The notes: generated from the letters alone by a model not told the origin. 64,000 bases of DNA from Culex pipiens pallens (GCF_016801865.2 NC_068938.1:216090270-216154269); one strand, 5' to 3'. Positions 12,086-24,686 are shown, numbered from the stretch's first letter. Numbers and translations are program-made.

Positions 12086-13169
12086 CGCGCACTAAATGCA
12101 CGTAATAGTTGGATTGTTGTTTTCCAACTGGTGCACACATTGAATGAGAGAAATAGAGTTGGACATGGGCCGGCTTTTTTTTCAGAATGCGATGACATTG
12201 GAAATAAACCAGATAAGAGCTTCCCCTTCCCCGTCCCACACTACTAGACGGTTGAGTGTGTAGTGGACGGGATTAGTGATGGCGATTCCTGGAATCGAAC
12301 ACTAACGGGAAGTTTGTGGGTGGTTGAAGGGTCGAATGGAAGGAGGCTAACCAACCAAAGTGACGCGTTGACTTGCAGCGGGACTGACGTGGTTCAGTGA
12401 GGACTACCAACACACTTTCTCTGGATCAATATTCCGCTTCGAGCAGAAGCTTCAAGAGCATGGGTTGAATAACTAATTTCAGGTATCTGGATGGCAACTT
12501 GATGGTCTTGTTGTTTGCGATTCGGGTTATTTCCATTAATTAAACCCAAATATAACTCAGAAAATTTTGTTAAAAAAGCATGTTTTCCCTCATTCCTTAA
12601 TTCTTTTTCCTGAGAAATCACTGACTAAAAATATCTAAAAATATTTATATTAGATGTAAAACCCTGAGTAATCAACTGTAAACTATTCAGAATACATTTA
12701 TAGTTCTGATTCGATAAACCGATGGAATAATTTCACTTCGGATAATAGAACCATGATTTTTTTTTTCGTTGTCTTAAACAAGAGTAGTTTAGCTCTAAAC
12801 TAATTTCAAATCCAAGATGGCGGCCAAAATAGCGTTGTTTAGATATTGATAAAATGCATTTGGTAATGTAATAGGTGCTCAACCCTTCGAATTGGACTGA
12901 AATTGGAACCCGAATTTGATGTTGGAAGTAAGCAAATAATTGTATTGTTTGTTTTGAACTTCTGTTGATTGAAATTTCGGAAAATCTAGGCTTTGAATAA
13001 ACGATTCCAGACTGTAATAATGCTTTTTCTTCAATTTGAAAGGACATTTTAATAGACATAAAAGTGTTCTACAAATAAAAAATTCGAAATCAGAGAATAG
13101 AATGAATTGAAGTAGTTTTTTTTTTCGAGGTTTGAGAAAATATTTTTTTTTATCAATTTTGCTTTATTT

Positions 13170-13560
13170 TTGCCTTCCTCACCTTACTGATGAAATGAAA
13201 AAACTCGAAAACTGAACTTCTTAATTCGACCTTCACGTATACCTATCGACTCAGAATCAAATTTTAAACAAATGTCTGTGCGTGTGTCAGGATGTGAGTT
13301 CGTGCACCAAAAAAAAAATGCACTCGACTATCTCCGGACTGGTTGAACCGATTTGGACCGTTTTGGTCTCATTCGATCCTTAAGGCCCTAGTTAATATTA
13401 TGCAGTTTAAAAAAGTACTTCAAAAGTTATGCTAATAAACGACTTTGGCTAACGTTCGGAAGATTGTAAAAATTTATTACATGGCCGGATCTATCAAGTG
13501 AACGAAAGACCTTTCCACTGAGTACAAAAGATTAAAAAGATTTAGAGAGTCCAGAAGACT
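13170..13560. mobile_element. GCCTTCCTC element, partial copy in opposite orientation
   Basis: It begins TTTTTGCCTTCCTCACCTTA, continues with ACGTATACCTATCGACTCAG and GAACCGATTTGGACCG, and ends in sequence matching 31755-31810 inverted (CCGGATCTATCA). The far end was not located. Confidence 0.6.
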
Positions 13561-14211
13561 TTTTTTCATGTCTCGGCGATATCATTCGAAAAAAGTCGGT
13601 CTCGTTCCTGTACATCTTTTGACCAGCTCCCATACAAATTTTCTTATTTTCTTCATACCCCTTATTACGATATGTTATACCTCCGTATACAGTTTATTCA
13701 AGAGTAAAAAATAATTTAATATACGTTTTTATAATATGACTAAGAGTGAAAGCATACCACAATATATACACCGAGTCAGTTTATTTTATCGGAGATCTGT
13801 TTTTTACTAAATATAAAAATAGGTATTTGGTCTGTGCCCAATTTGAAGCTACAGAAACAACTATTGAATTTAAGCTGATTCAAGCTTCTTATTCATTTAA
13901 ACCATTATTAAAAGCTAAAACGTGGAAATTTTTAAATACATTTATTTAAGAAAATCAATTTACACAAATATACCTGTGATGCATAGGATCGAAATACAGA
14001 TTTTTATGTATTTCTGGCGTGACTGCTGACTTAGAGAAATATTTGGAAAAACCAGCCTCTCAAATGATTTTCAAAAAAAAAACTTCTTAAAATCTCCAAA
14101 TCCTTTTCAGGATCTAGTTGTACAGCTTTGGTTTTTTCCACAAAGTTGTAAAGCATTACATTGTAGAAAAACTGGTGCCATTGCATTAGAATGCATTAAA
14201 ACATCACAAAC

Positions 14212-14373
14212 GTTAAAGCGGCCAGGCCTACAGCGTGGAGTTTACCGCAGAGATGATTCGTTGAAATGGGTCGAATTTGAGCATGGAGTGTTCATACAAC
14301 AAAGCGGACAGCCCCACTGCGTTGTGTTTACATTAGAGAAGATTCTGTGAACGAAACAAATTTCACAGAATCA
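14212..14373 (+). repeat. Leader of the T-poor block, two tandem degenerate units
   Basis: Unit 1 (14212-14266) has AAAGCGGCCAGGCCTAC and TTTACCGCAGA. Unit 2 (14300-14373) repeats AAAGCGGACAGCCC, GCGTTGTGTTTAC and GATTCTGTGAACG. Unit 2 ends in a hairpin at 14341-14372 with an 11-bp stem and a loop of about 10 nt. Confidence 0.6.
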
Positions 14374-17300
14374 TCCAGTGAGTTAGTCAGCCACAAGTAC
14401 GAAGAGCCCTAAGAGAAGGAGGAGACCATCGGGCTAAGGGCTATGAGGTCATCATTTGATTTTTTTCTGGTAGTACAGAGGGGTTTCAACAGGAGTAGAG
14501 AGAGCCCGACACGTCGGAGCAACGCTTCGAGTCGGCAGTCAGCGGCTCACAGATGAGTGCCGTGACCCACTATGGTACAAGAAAAGTAGTTGGTAGTCAG
14601 AAAGACCCAGGCTGAAGGCTGAGGAGCAGCAAAAAAGAGAACACAATGTGCTTAGGAGAACCAGAAAGCTTAACCCGGCTTGAAACCTGATCAAAGGAAG
14701 ATGAGTTAAAGATGCGCTAAAACGGCAAGCTAGTAGTTACAACCGTAGTAGGGCAGCTAGCAAAGAGTAAAGACGCGTAAGCGCAATGTTAGACAGAGAG
14801 AGAAAGCGAGGAGCAGAGCGATAAAGCATTGTTTAAACAGAAGCCGTAACATTTAGTTACACCGTAAGACGATTGTTAAGGAACGGCGAGTAACATATTA
14901 TTACACAGCAAAGAGAGATCCGAAAGCTAGCATTGGTAGAGACACAGCGTAAAGAGACGAATGTAGTTTACAGAGTAGGACGACCGTAACTGTATTGACA
15001 GACAGCGTAATCAATTCTTAGACGAGTTGAAAGAGAATAGGTGCACGTGTAATGATAAAGGCTCAAGGCGAGCCAGACTGAATGTTATGGTGATCCAAGG
15101 AGACCAGCAATTGTCAAGTACGGTGTAGCGACAATGTTACGAGGACGGTGAACCAATTGTTACGGTGTAAGACGCAAAGAATAGCGTAATAGAGGCGGTG
15201 TAACATAAATGTGTACGAGGGAGAGGGTGGTAAGATACAGATGTAACGTAAGAGAAGGTGTACGCAAAGTTATCCGGTGAGTAAACAACAGCGTTCCTAG
15301 CGTGTCTAACCACAAAGTGATTAGCGGATGTAAAGCGAAATTATTACGGTGATACCGCATAATGACCTGTAAGGTGATAACCAAGCTTCGTAACGGTGTA
15401 CTAAATGCATTAGGTGGTGTAGAACAATGTGTACAGGCGAATTATTTGTGTTGCAGAGGGGGACCGACACAGAGGAGCGACGCGTGTCCGATCCCTTCCT
15501 ACCTGTGTCCAAGCGACAAAGTTACGACGCCGGTCTGTATAGACGAAGGTTACGTGGAGTAACGAGTGATAGGCGGTGTAACAGGAATCAGGTTCCGGTG
15601 AGTAACGAATGGAGTGCGAGAGAGTGTGAACGAATGTTAACCGGTGTCACAATAGAATGTGGTACAAGTCAAAAACATTTGGAGGCTAGAGACGACTAGT
15701 ATGACGAATAGTTGTTATACAGGCAAGGTGTCGCGCCAATATTCCAACAGATGGTTATTTAATCATAAGCAGCTAGGGTTAGAGAGAGGCCCCGTGCTTT
15801 AAGAGCGCCATGGTTAAGTTGCATGGGAGGGTATCACTGAAACCAGGATTGAAACAGCAAATGGGAAAGGGCTAAGCCGAGAACCAGCGGAGTTAATATG
15901 TGAACCTATACGCTAAGACCGGTGTTTCAGATTTGGGAGAAAGACCTAGAACGTGGCAGATCATCCATTCCAAAAAATCGTTGTTAATTTAAGATAGGTA
16001 CGTAATTTTACATTCTGGTTATTCTGATATATTGGAGCTAGTTTGTTTATTAAGGATTAATAAAGTGAGGCTATTTTTTCATTAATTTGTAGATTTAGAT
16101 CCTTTAATAAATGGTTCGTATTTTCCTAAAATAAGATGATATACACGTTCTTTAGTAAACTATAAATTTTTTTCAGTAATCATCGTGATCCAGACCTCCA
16201 GAAAACGCAGGCAGTTCACCAGCCGTAATTGACCAGAGGCATAAAGAACACATAGACAACGGTAAGAGCAGGTCTATGGACGACCGTTTCGCAGAGCAAA
16301 AGTAGACTAATTCATAGTCAAGCAAGTCGGCCAATGAAGAGGCTGTAGCCAGATCAGTCCAGAGTGCCAACGCGCTCGACGGGACAACAAGCACAGCAGA
16401 AGAAAGAGACAGAGAAGCCACGACCCAAGGACCCTCAGAAGAGGCCACAGCAGAAGGACCCCAGAGATAAGCAAACGACTACCGGAGCCCGAACACAACA
16501 AGAAGCGTACATCAACCACGAACAAGACCACAGCAGACCCACTAAACGAAGCACAAGGAGGACGGTTGAAAGACCCACCCGCGTCCCCGGACAGAACAAC
16601 ACTAAGACTGAAAGCCAGAGGTACAAAAGAGGAGAAGAAGAGAAAGACGACAGCAGCGCCAACAACCTGGGCGAGCCGGAGACAGGTCCAACACCCGTCC
16701 GGGACACGAGACGCCCAGAGACGCAGCAGAATACAGAAGCGGAGCCCGAGCTCAGACACCACCAGATAGATCAATAGCAGAGCAGAGTCACGTAGCCGCC
16801 AGACTCCGGTAACAGGACCACCAGACAGGACCGCGGCTAGGCCACCCGCATCACGGGGCCTGGAGTTTCCAATGAGCCGCTGGTGGCAAGCGCTTCGACG
16901 AGGTACTCCTTCTACGGTCGGCGAGAGATGATCCTCGCGTAGAACCGTGTCCGCAGGAAGGATGCAGGAGAGAGTCGCGATAGCAGAAGAGAGAAGATGC
17001 GCTCGAGGCAAGGTCCCACGAGAGTAAGTGGAAGTAGTCAACAAGAAGTCCCGCGGCACAAGCGAGGCGGAACCTAGCCAGAAGGACAGAGGAAGAGAAC
17101 GGCGTAAAAGAAGGGGTTGGCGAGGTAAGAGAAGGGAGAAAAGAGGCGGAGACTGAAAGTGTTTTTTTTTCAGAGTCAGAGACCAAAAAATAACACCTAC
17201 AAGCAGTACAACTACACTGAAGACCAGAACGAAGTCTATACAATAAACAGAACGAAATCTTTGATTATCAAACGCTGCGTGATTATATCCAAAAGTTTTG

Positions 17301-20300
17301 AATCTCTCAGGAAAGTAGGAACAAAAAGAATCCTCAAACGTCAGGAAAAACAGACAGCAGAACAGAGTTACAAGGACGAAAAACATGTGCTGCAAAAATC
17401 TAATTATAGAAAAAAAGCTTAGACGTTCTTTTTTTCTCGAGTTGAAAGGAATATTATCTCAAGAAAAACGATAGTATTAAAGAAGACCGGAGAAGGCGGA
17501 AACAAGCAGAGAGTAGAGGTGACTTCAACCTAAGACAAGAAACAGTAAGTGAGAGCGAGGTAATTTCCCGCAGCCCTGAAAAAAAAAAAAAACCTGTATC
17601 TGAAACATCAGGAAAAAGTTGATTAGGCATAAAACACAGCAAAAAACACTAGCGCGGAACAGGTTTGACAGTGTGAATTATTGCAACAATCAAAGAACAA
17701 CAAACATAGTCACAAAAGGTTCCGACGTGTGACTCTTAAGTGAAATCATTTGAGAAAATGGGTGATCGTTGGCATTTGTTGCGAGAGAGTCAATAGCCGC
17801 AGTATTTAGCCGGACGACAGACCAAGAGTCCAGAAGCCACAGGGCGTGTGTGAGGGGGTAGAGTATAGGTGTCTCGGACTAGCGATTTAAAAGGGACGTA
17901 TTAGAATCTGCTTGGAAACCGGAGACATTTTTTTAACAATCGAAAGATGTAATCCTCAAGAAGTGTTTGTTTCAGTTATTTAATTTAGGCCGAAACTTTT
18001 ATGCAAACAAAAAAGCCATTTAGAAGAGACCCGTTTTTTAGCACGTTTAAAGCCAACAGTAGCAAACAAGAGACGGCAATGTAACCAGAAGGAGGTTAGC
18101 AATACATTCGTAAAAGACAAAAGAAAAAACGTGGAGAACAAGGCCAACCTTAAGGGAACGCGAGGAAATATATGTAGAAAAATAATGTTGAGTTTATAGA
18201 GCAAAAGGGTCCAAGAAATTAGGCAAAAACATAAAAATTAGGTCTTGCAAAAAATTGGTTCATGCTTATGGTGAGCTGTCAGCATTGCCAAAAAAAAGAA
18301 GACTAGCGTAAAAACATTGAAAATGCAAAACTAAGTATTTAAGAAAAAGCAAACAGAAACAAAAAACACTAAGAAAAAAACAAGGTTCACCAATAATGTC
18401 TGTAGACGAGAAACAGAACGGAGAGAGCGAAGAGAGCAAATATAGTCTCGAAAGCAAATCGAGAGAGAAGTGTATAAGGGACACCGATTTCGCTCAAGAG
18501 AAATATTTTTTTAGCAAGCAGAGTTAGATCAGCAGGGCCATGTAGTGCCCGCTACCCCAGCTCGTCAGTTTTAATGTGCGGTAATAGGAGTAACATGCAA
18601 CTAAGGGGGAGTTTTAAGAAAAAAAGAAGTCCCAGTATCCTTAGGGAGGGAAGGAGCAAAAAAAAAAATTAAAGTGTTCAACACTAAAAGAGGTCTACAA
18701 AGAGAAATGCCTGCTGAGAGAAAAAACGTCTTCTGTAAGGAGTAGACCTTAAAAGATTAGCACGCTGGAGACAAGAAATAAACCAGAAAATAGATTAGGC
18801 AGGAACAGACACAAAAGTGTAGGATGAAACACACAAAAACAAAAAAAAAGAAACCGAAAGTAGGAACGAACAGGGATGGAAAGTGATGTCTATAAGAAAG
18901 AATCGATGAGCAAGAAGAATACAAAAAAAAAGAAACACAGATCTGTAAAGTGAAAAAACAGGAGCGTTGTCTGCTCCAAGAGAGCAGGTCAGGAAGAATA
19001 AACAGCAAAACACACGGCAAATGCCAAGGAGACAAAAAAAATAGGCCATACGACCAGTACTGCTAAAGATCTTAATTGAACGTTTCTAGAAATTTAGCTT
19101 CTAGCAACGAAAAAGACACCAACATAGATTAAATATCGCGCACAATAGCACTGTAATGTGGCGTGAGTTTATAAGGAGGTGAGGCAAATTGAGTCCGCAA
19201 TCATCTTCTGTCTGGAAGATGAATGATGAGTATATGATTCTTCAACGAATCGAGTGTTAAGAATCTAGCGGTACGTAGGAACCGAAATAGAGAAAAAAAC
19301 AAAAAAGTAAAAAGATAGTTCTCTGGGTTTCTGCTTAAGAACAATCAGGGAACTGCTATAGTGAAGGACAAAGCCTGAATTATATCAGCCGTTTTAGTGA
19401 TTGCATGTTTTTTTTTATTTCGTTTATCCATTTGGAAAAGAAAGGGCCTGTTTATAACTAAATCACAGAGGACTAAGACAGTTCTAATTAATTTTATTTT
19501 CCTTCAGATCAGAGGGGATATGCAAAGAGAAGTGTGGTTTAAAGGAAATCTCTAAGCTAACAAGAATCAAAGTGTATCATCAAACGGGCAGTAAGAATAA
19601 AAAAAATGAAATTCTTTACATGGCAGCGCATAGACAAAACCACGAACTAGTAACAAGGTGAGAAACATAGAATATCAAAGCGACCAAACTGCAAATGTAT
19701 GTCCTTGCACAGGAGAGCCCATAAGCTGTGAAGGATAATGAAAAGAGATTAATAAAAGCTTTTCAGTTCAGGTTTCATTATCGATCAGTTGAGGTAAAAA
19801 AGCAGGGGTGAAGTTTGTATAACTTTGAGAAGAAAAACGATCCCCTGCAGAGAGCATTAGTAACTACTTTAAGACAGGCAAAAGAATTTTAGAAACCGAA
19901 TAAACTAGGAAAAAACAAAGCCTGAAAACAGCGAATCTTATGTCGAAATTGCGGTCAGTGTAAATTTTGTATTATTTATGGATGGTTTAAGACCAAGGAG
20001 AGAGATTTATGCTTTGACGAGTTCAAGTGAACTTTCAGACCGGAATGTACGGTAAAAGAGTGTGATTGCGTGGAACATGTTCCCGTTTTGAGATGACGAA
20101 AGACGAACGGAGAGGGCAGAACAGAGAGCCCGAAGCCGAAATACGGAAGGGCAATGCCAAACGAGCTTAGCAGACAAACAAGCATGAGCACGAGCAGAGA
20201 GAGAGTGCGCGCGCCTAGTAAAGCAGCCAAGGACACAAGTGCTCTTTCTCTCTTGTCTTATTGAGGGAAGAGCTTTAGTCGGATGCTCGGGCGGTGTCAC

Positions 20301-23300
20301 AGCGAGCAATAGCATGTGTGAACGCAAGAGCCAAGAGCGGAGAGGTAGCTACGGAGAGGAGTCCAAATCAGCACGTGTGACGTGACTCTTTGCGCGATGT
20401 GCCAGCTCGAAGTCATAGTACGGTTCGTAGGTGTCGGGAGAACAAACGAAGGGACGAGAATTACGCTAAGGCTCAGACCGTCGGGCGAAAGTTGTTACAC
20501 CCATAGACAGTAGTCACACAGCAATGAAACGCGACGCGGAAGGTTAGAAATTGTGGGTGTTTCCGTACGAGTCACGCACATTAAAATTGTAAACAAACAG
20601 AGCACAAGCCACACAGGTTTTAGTTTTTTTCAAGACATAAATATTCTTTTTTCTATGTTTAAGTTTGACCGTACCTGAGAGGAGAAGAGACCACAAAAAT
20701 CATTTTTTATTCGTAGCGGTAAGCGAGCACTTTGAGGATGGTGACCCAAATTCAACTGATGTAGAATTTTTCGAGAGAGTAAGTGCAGCAGTCCCAGCCG
20801 GTGCGGGAGGTGCTCAGGTCCCTAGAGGAATAATGTGAAAGATCTGTTGTAATCCCAGAGGGATAGGAAGAGAGAGAGAAGTCGGTTTTTCAGCAAAACT
20901 AGCAGCCGCCTTCAACACAGTTGCGACAGAGAAAACTCAGAGGCAAAGGTTTGGTAAAGTAGTCAAACGACTTCAGGTGGGCAACGGAGTCAGCTTTTCC
21001 CAGGAAAGAAACGTTTTAGAGGTGCAGGCAGTGATAGTCCAGAGCACTCAGGATGAAGTCCCCAGGAGGGTCCGAGCGGCAAGAGATCGAGGGGCGATGG
21101 GCAGCGATGGTTGGGTCGCGCTTCACATCATTCTTAAGCTTTCTTCTTATTTGGTCTGGACATAGATTCAGAACAGAGGAACCTGGAACAGTTACAACGT
21201 AAAAGAGCTGAGTTAAAATTGCAGCGGGTAGAGTTATATAGAGTAGAAAATTGGTTTCTTGTGATTTTGTTAAGTTCCCCTAAAGAAAAGAGTCAAAGCA
21301 AAAACAAAAAAAACAATTTGGGACAAGTTAGGACCGAAACATGGTTTCCACCACTTGACGCAATGAGTGTGGACGATTAAAACAGAGAGTGAGTTTAAAG
21401 GATTTGGTCTTTGAGCCCACTATGTCGTTTGTTTTCGAGCACGGATTGTTTGAGAAATCTTTAATATAGAGGTTAGTTTGGTTTAGTTCTGCGGTAGGAG
21501 CTAAAAAAAAAATATAAAAACAATACTTTTCCAATTTGCTCCTTAAATTCCAAGTGCTTATGAGGGTTTGAATCACAGTTTAGTCACCCAGATCATGTAA
21601 AGCCCATCACCACCGCTCGTAAAAAAAGAAGACATGACATTATTATTTCGCATAGCCGGTTAGGCCGCTGATCTGGCCGTAGTAGGATGAGTGCATCTGT
21701 TCAATCAAATAAGTTCCCCAACAAGAAAAAAGAGAAGAGTTACACAGTGGGAGCTAGGGCTAGAGGAGAGGAGGCAAGAGCCTAGCCACCATCAACGAGC
21801 TAAAGCGTCCAGCGAGGGCTTTTTATGGAGAGTGCTGTAAAGAAACAAGCTCTGGTCTCCAATGATGGCTAATATTTGCTGAAGGCTAGGCAGGAGGCGA
21901 AACAAGCAAATGTATCCGTCGAATGTAGACGGGCAAACAGAAAAATTCAGAATACTCCAAGGCCAGACAAAGAAGACTCGAAAAGATTGTGAGAAAATCG
22001 ACAAATTTCTAGTCGCAGGCAGAAGAGGTTGAAAAAAAAAAATAGAAACTGCATTCAAGTATTGTTATAACAGAGAGAATACAAACATCGGCTTTAAACA
22101 ACATCGCGCCGAAAACTAGATAATACAAGAGATCTGTCTCTAGAGGTACTCTCAGACCGATTAAAAGAAAAAAGTCAGCACCTTGCCCCATGTAGGAAGG
22201 AGCCCTAGTCGCTCACGTTTCAATCGAAATGTGTAGACGTCACAGGAAAGGCAAGCGAGCCCCTCGCTTCCCAGCAAGGGATTGACCAAAAGAGACAAGG
22301 CCAGGTATAGCCGCGTTGGTGGTAGTTCGCCCCATGAGCGCTTGAGCGTGTAGTAGCGCTCAGGAGGGCATTCCCATAATTGGAGTGCCACTTCAGGTGT
22401 GTGCCCAACTGACGAGGTCGCCATCGCAGCAAGCAGATGAGAGCGAATCGATAGGGCAAGTGGCGCGTGGCATTGCACATTTTAAAAAATTAAGTCGAAA
22501 GAGCGGCAAGCTACGTGTAAGTGAACAGTGGACAGCATGTATAGTGTGCAGCGTACAAGCCTTATAACGGTTTCAGACGACCTTCAGTTGAAGAATTTCA
22601 GCTCCAAAGACCAGAGAGATGCTCGAGTGATTTCGGGTCTCGATTCGGCAGAGACGCATAAAACATAGAGTTAGATAGCAATACAAATTATAAGGTTTTT
22701 TCTTTCATAGGACATTACTCAACTTTCATGCAATAAAAAGGTAGGAGCTAAACATTATGTTCGCGACATTTTGACATTACGAGGTATGAACATAGAATCG
22801 AACAATGGTTTTAGTATTATCAGCCGCAACTGAGGAAGATGGATACTGCAAGGGCTAGTTCCAAGCAGATCACGATAGAACTCTTATGGTGAGCGCATTA
22901 GAAGTGAGATATAGAAAAAAGACAGATAATAAGAGGAATTAGACACTAAATTAATCAAAGAGAAGAGAAAAGACACATTTCTTAGCAAAGGGGAGAATAA
23001 GGCAAATTGTCAGGGAAGATACACAATTTTTAGATTCGTGTCATCCAACATCAGCAAAGATGTAGGTTTCTACGCTAAGGCAAGGGACCCGGGGATAAAC
23101 GACGGATCCGGGGCTAGCGAAGAGCCATAGCACACGCGGCATCCACTCAGGACAGCCACAATTTCAGGCCCAGAGACGATTATGGAGGAATGACCTAGAG
23201 GTTACTGTTAGACCTTGATTAGGCGTAGTAGCCGAGGGCAAAGTCAAGGGCGCTAAGTAGAGAAGGCGAAGCAGATTGAGCATCCTAGACTCAGAGGCAA
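14212..23300 (+). mobile_element. T-poor, purine-rich 9-kb block; candidate undescribed element or long noncoding RNA
   Basis: From about 14.2 to 23.3 kb the plus strand is rich in A and G and depleted in T. For example, 16381-16560 has 6 T in 180 nt. Composition changes near both edges. No frame gives a plausible protein: plus ORFs are short and stop-ridden, and the long minus ORF at 16307-17395 is expected in pyrimidine-rich DNA. Short T-rich islands end in splice-acceptor-like sequence (ends at 16176, 17173, 19507, 22710), and one has a matching GTACGT donor (15998-16176). The block opens with a leader shared with 26.1 kb (+) and 63.2 kb (-). No LTR pair, RT motif, TIR or poly(A) tail was found. 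Class unknown; a decayed retroelement or a spliced lncRNA are both possible. Confidence 0.45.
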
Positions 23301-23409
23301 TGTTGAGCAGTGGATCCTGCCATGGGGCTATCGTAACTTTTCGCGGTTTTTGACCAAGAACCGCCCCCAGGGTCACGGCAATCAGGGCAACGATTGCAAG
23401 AAGCTTCAT
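23164..23409 (-). CDS. Small secreted peptide paralogue, 81 aa, 3' end probably disrupted
   Basis: Signal peptide MKLLAIVALIAVTLGAVLG, nearly identical to that of the 29785-30060 gene, followed by QKPRKVTIAPWQDPLLN. From about residue 38 the coding strand becomes pyrimidine-rich, matching the complement of the T-poor block on its left. The last 40 or so residues therefore probably come from inserted sequence, not from the original gene. No AATAAA is seen within 120 nt of the stop, unlike the two sister genes. The promoter is intact. I read it as a truncated family member that may still be transcribed; a genuine divergent peptide is the alternative. Confidence 0.45.
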   Translation of the reverse strand: MKLLAIVALIAVTLGAVLGQKPRKVTIAPWQDPLLNIASESRMLNLLRLLYLAPLTLPSATTPNQGLTVTSRSFLHNRLWA

Positions 23410-23450
23410 TTTGTTAAAACGCTGTTAGCTGCTTCGGGCTTCAAATTTCG

Positions 23451-23488
23451 AACTGTGACTAAACTGGGTGAAACGAGCAGAATTTATA
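23451..23488 (-). promoter_or_regulatory. Promoter of the 81-aa peptide
   Basis: TATAAA on the minus strand (23483-23488) and a CACAGTT initiator (start near 23454-23455), with the same spacing as in the two sister genes. Confidence 0.65.
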
Positions 23489-24336
23489 GCAGCGATTTGT
23501 TTGTTTGAGTTGTTATTCAGACTAAAGAACAAATATGAAGATAATGATTTTTTTACTGACGCAAATTGTAAGACAGAAACAGTTGTTTGAGATTTCGAAT
23601 TCCCAAAAAATGTTTCTAGAGCCTAGAAAATTACCCAGAATCTTCAAAAATTTTGACCATGCTTTTGAATTTAATGTTTCGAAAAATTTGTTAGTCATTT
23701 TGTTCTGTCGCGATTGGTGACTTTCTTTCGTGAAAAAAACACAGATATTTTGCAATGGACATACAACGCGACTTATTCCACACAAATCAACCATAATACT
23801 GATTTCACAATCTTCATTCTCTCTCGCCAGCCGCGCGCTTCTTTTCTGTTTTCTCGCTCTTTGTTCTCTCTCGCTAGCGCGCTCTCGCGCTCAATGCGCA
23901 ATCTGTCACGTTAGCTAACAAGGCAATATTTATAAAGGTGCGTACTTTTTATTGCGCTCTAAACTAGCCCTGCACGTTCCACCACTAGGTAAAAATAATT
24001 CTGTAGAGAAAAAGTATTTTTTTTTTGTATTTGCATCGATTTCCTTTTTTTCAAAGCCAGTCTAGTTTTTCTGGTTTCAAATATTGAACAAGAAGCTGAA
24101 CTCTTTTTGTTTAAAACTTCATCACTTAGAAATAAAAAAATCCATAAGAAAAAAACAGTTCGAAGGTCTAACGATTCTCTACAAAGATGCAGATGCTAAA
24201 ACGGTGGAAAGTTAGCCAAATGACGCTGATGCGTTTGTTTGTCACAGATGTTTTAGGTTTCAAATTTTTGTGAGGAATTAAAATATTGACATTAAAAAAA
24301 ACCTTTCGATTCTCACGTACCCGAATTTGGCACTCC

Positions 24337-24375
24337 TATAAAATGTGGGTGCTTTGAGGTGTTGAGACACAGTTT
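24337..24375 (+). promoter_or_regulatory. TATA + initiator promoter of the 91-aa secreted peptide
   Basis: TATAAAA at 24337-24343 and ACAGTTT around 24369-24375 give a predicted start at 24371, 34 nt downstream of the TATA box and 40 nt upstream of the ATG. Confidence 0.7.
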
Positions 24376-24410
24376 AGATCGCCTCCTGGAACCCAGAACA
24401 ACCTGTAGAA

Positions 24411-24686
24411 ATGAAGATTTTTATTTTTCTTGCCCTGATTGCCGTAGTGCTGGGTGCATATGCTCCAAATAATTCCAACAGTAAAGTAACAACTTCAAAG
24501 GCTCCAGCAACTTCGGCCAAGTCCAAGGCCGATGAGGATGCCCAACAACAAAGAAAAAAGTTTTTAGATTATTTAATGAGTAGAGACCACAGGATTGTGA
24601 ATTGCAAGGAAAAGACTCAAAATTATACCCCGCCTAAAGTGTGCGAGACGACTAAATCGATAAAAATTAAGCCTCTGGTTGGCTGA
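24411..24686 (+). CDS. Small secreted peptide, 91 aa, one Cys pair
   Basis: The start MKIFIFLALIAVVLGA is a clear signal peptide. The mature part is Ser/Thr/Lys-rich, has a charged middle (DEDAQQQRKKF), two cysteines (C65 and C78, a CX12C spacing that could form one disulfide) and an NYT sequon at 71. It is intronless. A TATAAAA box and CAGTT initiator precede it, and AATAAA lies at 24769, 83 nt after the stop. The signal peptide resembles those of the genes at 23164-23409 and 29785-30060, so I place the three in one local family. Function is unknown; a salivary, seminal-fluid or immune effector peptide is possible. Confidence 0.75.
   Translation: MKIFIFLALIAVVLGAYAPNNSNSKVTTSKAPATSAKSKADEDAQQQRKKFLDYLMSRDHRIVNCKEKTQNYTPPKVCETTKSIKIKPLVG

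Noticed and set aside
16364..16777. 137-codon ORF on the plus strand (very hydrophilic, Lys/Arg/Gln/Thr-rich)
   Set aside because: Its composition follows directly from the T-poor, purine-rich strand. No start context, domain or conserved neighbour supports it.
16307..17395. 362-codon ORF on the minus strand
   Set aside because: The minus strand here is pyrimidine-rich, so stop codons are rare by composition. The product is a run of Ser, Leu, Phe and Val with no family features, and it crosses a likely splice-like T island.
14212..23300. T-poor block as an LTR retrotransposon or LINE
   Set aside because: I found no direct terminal repeats, reverse-transcriptase-like frame, primer-binding site or poly(A) end. 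I therefore left the class open.
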